Source: JANSWP01 sp041941305 (lineage in GTDB: Bacteria > Bacteroidota > Bacteroidia > Chitinophagales > Saprospiraceae). From it: a stretch of DNA of 64,000 bases. Below are positions 61,624 through 64,000 of the stretch, piece after piece (within the stretch, counting starts at the first letter, position 1; every line of letters starts with the position of its first letter). A model generated the notes under the pieces. That model saw only the letters and a program-made list of their open reading frames with translations. It was not told where the DNA came from and made no database searches. The DNA lies in contig JBGTQJ010000005.1 of assembly GCA_041941305.1 (NCBI GenBank), forward strand, positions 62,001 to 126,000, in the 5' to 3' direction. The position numbers and the translations under genes were made by a program.

Positions 61624-64000
61624 ATGAGAAATCTCCTTTTTATTATTTTCCTAAGCACTACTGTTTTTGCATTCGGGCAAAAACGGGCTACTTATTTTCA
61701 ACAATTCGGATTTGGTGGAAAAGATTTAGGGTATAAATCCTCATATGCCAACAAAATATTGGAAGATAGTAGGGGGTTTTTATGGTTTGCGACCGGTGCA
61801 GGTTTGGCAAAATTTGACGGCTATCAATTTTCCTATTTTACACATAAATCCAATGATTCCACCAGCATAAACAAGGGAGAAATCAGGGCACTTGCGGAAG
61901 ATAGCCGTGGATATATTTGGGTTGGCACAAGAATGGGTTTGAGCAGGTTGGATGTCAAGACGGAAAAGTTTAAGCGATATGAACATGATCCAAAAGATTC
62001 ATTAAGTCTTGGTTTTCGCGATGTCGCTGCTATTATTGAATCTTCTGATAAAGAAATTTGGATTTTAACCGAAAGAAGTCTTCAAAAATATGACCCGGAA
62101 AACGATAATTTTATCAGGTATGATTCAAATTTTGGAATTGAAGCACCTTTTTATTCCCATTTGTATGAAGACATCAATGGGCATATTTGGATTGGTACCT
62201 GGCTCAACGGTTTGATAAAAGTATTGAAAGAAACCCAGTCATGCCGTTCCTTTTTCCCAAATCAGGATGATTTATCCAATAAAGAAAATAAGTATATCAG
62301 ACTATTAAAAAGGGATCGAAAAAATAGAATTTGGGTAGGAACCCTTGGTGGATTGTTTCAATTTTTCCCAGAAACGGAAACATTTAAAAAGCAGGTCATT
62401 ATTGATTCCCTGGCAAGTTTCCATTATAGATCAATGGTAGAGGACGAGTTGAACAATTTGTGGTTTGCTATGGGTAATAAAGGACTTATCAGATGGAATG
62501 AATCGGAGAATGATGCTGAATTTTTTACGGATATTAGCCATAACCCATTTAGTCTCAATAGCCATCGGGTTTATGAATTACACATTGACCATTTTTCTAA
62601 TCTTTGGATTACCACATTTAATGGTCTGAATAAGGTCAGATTGAATGATGATTTCGAATTATATCAAATTGAAAATACAATTGAGCACAATCGAAATTTT
62701 ACTTCTGGTTTATTTAAGGGGAATGGGGAGAGCATATGGTTTAATAATACAAAGAGGGAGATATTTTATATCGAAAAATTAGGTGCGAAACCGGAAATCA
62801 TGCCTGTTGGAAAAGGAGAAAATTCCTTCCAAAGTGGTATTGTTTCAGGAGGATTTTTGGACTTGGATAATCGATTATGGTTTGGAATGTTGGGAGGTGA
62901 ACTTCAATATTTTGATGATGAAACCAAAAAAATACATTCGGTTGAAATAGTTGAACAATTCGATAAAATGAGCCCGGCTAAATTTGCTCAGGATCCGGAA
63001 GATCCCGACGTTTTTTGGTTCGCTTCCAATCTCGGAATCACAAAATTTAATAAAGAAACCAAGGCATTAAAGGCTTTTGCACCAATGGATTATGTCTCTC
63101 ATCCTTTGTTGGTAAATAACGTCTCGAGGTCATTGGTGATGTTGGACAATGGGATCATTTGGGCAGGTGTGAAAAATGGCTTGGGAAAATTTGACCCTAA
63201 AAAAGATGAATTCCGTTTTTTTCACCATGATGATAAGGACCCGAATTCATTAATTGCGCTGGGAGTAGGGGAGTTGATTGAATTTCCCAGGGAGGTGGTT
63301 TGGATGAGTTCGAAAAACGGACTTTGCCGATTGGATACCAAGACAGAGACTTTTACCAATTTTACGAATTCAAACGGATTATTGGAAAATGTGGTATTGG
63401 CAAAAGTGCCGGATGGCGATAAACATCTCTGGTTTACCACTCCAAATTACCTCATGCGAATCAATGTTTTGACCAATGAAATTGAATCTTTTGAAGTCAA
63501 TAATGAATTGTCAAAATACTTTAGAAGACCACAAGGATTTCGAGACGATAAGGGACGGATTCACATCGGTAGTGTCAATGGATTTTATGTTTTTCATCCC
63601 GATAGTTTGAACAAAAGCGAAATTGTACCCAAAGTTTATTTAACTGATTTCAAAATCAAGAACCAATCAGTTGATTTGGGTGTGGCTCCTACTTTTGTGA
63701 AAAAAATCAACTTGAATTATACGGATAATGTTTTCTCATTTGAATATGCGGCCCTGCATTTTACCAACCCATTCAAAAATCAGTACCAATACATTTTGGA
63801 AGGTTTTCAGAAAGAATGGACGCATGTGGGCAATGAACGAAAAGTGACCTTCACAAATTTACCCTCCGGACAGTATTTTTTCAAAGTCAAAGCTTCGAAT
63901 AGTGACGGCATCTGGAATGAAAAGCCTTTGGAAATTGAAGTCCAAATTGCGCCGCCATATTGGTTGACAAGCTGGTTTAAAGCTTTGGTTTTTTTAGTCA
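61624..64000 (+). CDS. Two-component regulator propeller histidine kinase (5' part)
   Basis: Open from ATG 61624 to the window edge, about 792 codons. The signal peptide MRNLLFIIFLSTTVFAFGQK is followed by Reg_prop propeller repeats (ILEDSRGFLWFATGAGLAKF, LAEDSRGYIWVGTRMGLSRL, HIWIGTWLNGLIK, RIWVGTLGGLFQF) and a Y_Y_Y domain (FSFEYAALHFTNPFKNQYQY ... YFFKVKASNSDGIWNEKPL). The end PPYWLTSWFKALVFLV is the start of the membrane helix, so kinase or AraC/hybrid output lies beyond. A second such sensor after the pair at 40 kb; the ligand is probably a glycan or surface signal. Confidence 0.88.
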   Translation, partial: MRNLLFIIFLSTTVFAFGQKRATYFQQFGFGGKDLGYKSSYANKILEDSRGFLWFATGAGLAKFDGYQFSYFTHKSNDSTSINKGEIRALAEDSRGYIWVGTRMGLSRLDVKTEKFKRYEHDPKDSLSLGFRDVAAIIESSDKEIWILTERSLQKYDPENDNFIRYDSNFGIEAPFYSHLYEDINGHIWIGTWLNGLIKVLKETQSCRSFFPNQDDLSNKENKYIRLLKRDRKNRIWVGTLGGLFQFFPETETFKKQVIIDSLASFHYRSMVEDELNNLWFAMGNKGLIRWNESENDAEFFTDISHNPFSLNSHRVYELHIDHFSNLWITTFNGLNKVRLNDDFELYQIENTIEHNRNFTSGLFKGNGESIWFNNTKREIFYIEKLGAKPEIMPVGKGENSFQSGIVSGGFLDLDNRLWFGMLGGELQYFDDETKKIHSVEIVEQFDKMSPAKFAQDPEDPDVFWFASNLGITKFNKETKALKAFAPMDYVSHPLLVNNVSRSLVMLDNGIIWAGVKNGLGKFDPKKDEFRFFHHDDKDPNSLIALGVGELIEFPREVVWMSSKNGLCRLDTKTETFTNFTNSNGLLENVVLAKVPDGDKHLWFTTPNYLMRINVLTNEIESFEVNNELSKYFRRPQGFRDDKGRIHIGSVNGFYVFHPDSLNKSEIVPKVYLTDFKIKNQSVDLGVAPTFVKKINLNYTDNVFSFEYAALHFTNPFKNQYQYILEGFQKEWTHVGNERKVTFTNLPSGQYFFKVKASNSDGIWNEKPLEIEVQIAPPYWLTSWFKALVFLV

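Noticed and set aside
1..64000. tRNA, rRNA or riboswitch genes
   Set aside because: I saw no rRNA stretch, no convincing tRNA cloverleaf ending in CCA, and no familiar riboswitch; a covariance-model scan would be needed to be sure.

Overview
The window reads as chromosome from a free-living Bacteroidota, most likely in or near the Saprospiraceae (Lewinella/Haliscomenobacter-like). The grounds are the type IX secretion (T9SS) C-terminal sorting domains, SusC-style TonB receptor architecture with an N-terminal carboxypeptidase-like domain, DUF4625 lipoproteins, 'two-component regulator propeller' sensor kinases, LVIVD and HYR repeat surface proteins, and promoter boxes that fit the Bacteroidota consensus TTTG-N19-TAnnTTTG. 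The genus is inference. I saw no rRNA, tRNA, CRISPR array, transposase or phage module.

Layout. 1-3.4 kb: start of a secreted arylsulfotransferase-like gene, a TMEM175 channel, a GNAT acetyltransferase, a small HAD phosphatase and a TIGR01777 epimerase. 3.5-8.4 kb: oligopeptide-type ABC importer parts (binding lipoprotein and two permeases with unusual inserts, no ATPase). 8.5-14.5 kb: small lipoprotein, HU, cystathionine synthase/lyase, Gfo/Idh oxidoreductase, lipoprotein, undecaprenyl-phosphate sugar transferase. 14.5-17.1 kb: DUF6702 protein followed by an AT-rich islet (membrane protein, degenerate Nudix-like/methyltransferase fusion, truncated third gene). 17.2-19.2 kb: divergent UspA pair. 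19.2-29.1 kb: Kelch T9SS protein, sulfatase, RNase HII, sorbosone-dehydrogenase-like lipoprotein, LVIVD T9SS protein, FabI, RecN. 29.1-34 kb: a repeat nest, a lipoprotein, a degenerate arginase-fold protein and an OmpA protein. 34-39.2 kb: a 1713-residue HYR-repeat T9SS adhesin-like protein. 39.3-48.1 kb: lipoprotein, LuxR regulator plus propeller histidine kinase, DUF2834 protein, beta-lactamase-family hydrolase, and a cyclase-TolB-TPR-AraC fusion. 48.4-53.1 kb: a putative zinc/metal uptake cluster (two DUF4625-like lipoproteins, ZnuD-like TonB receptor, His/Cys-rich membrane protein). 53.1-64 kb: remnants, CoA-binding protein, second sulfatase, secreted CHAT protease, frameshifted SUKH gene, unknown secreted protein and the 5' part of another propeller kinase.

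The most striking signal lies between the genes. Almost every longer gap holds a 100-250 bp imperfect palindrome, and these are modular: the same inner palindrome sits inside different outer palindromes, and the same outer palindrome occurs 'filled' and 'empty'. I can trace this for three separate core families. A second intergenic class is a 10-bp-period repeat. The best protein-level leads are the metal-uptake cluster, the cyclase-AraC fusion, the AT-rich methyltransferase islet and a SUKH gene broken by a 5-bp tandem duplication.
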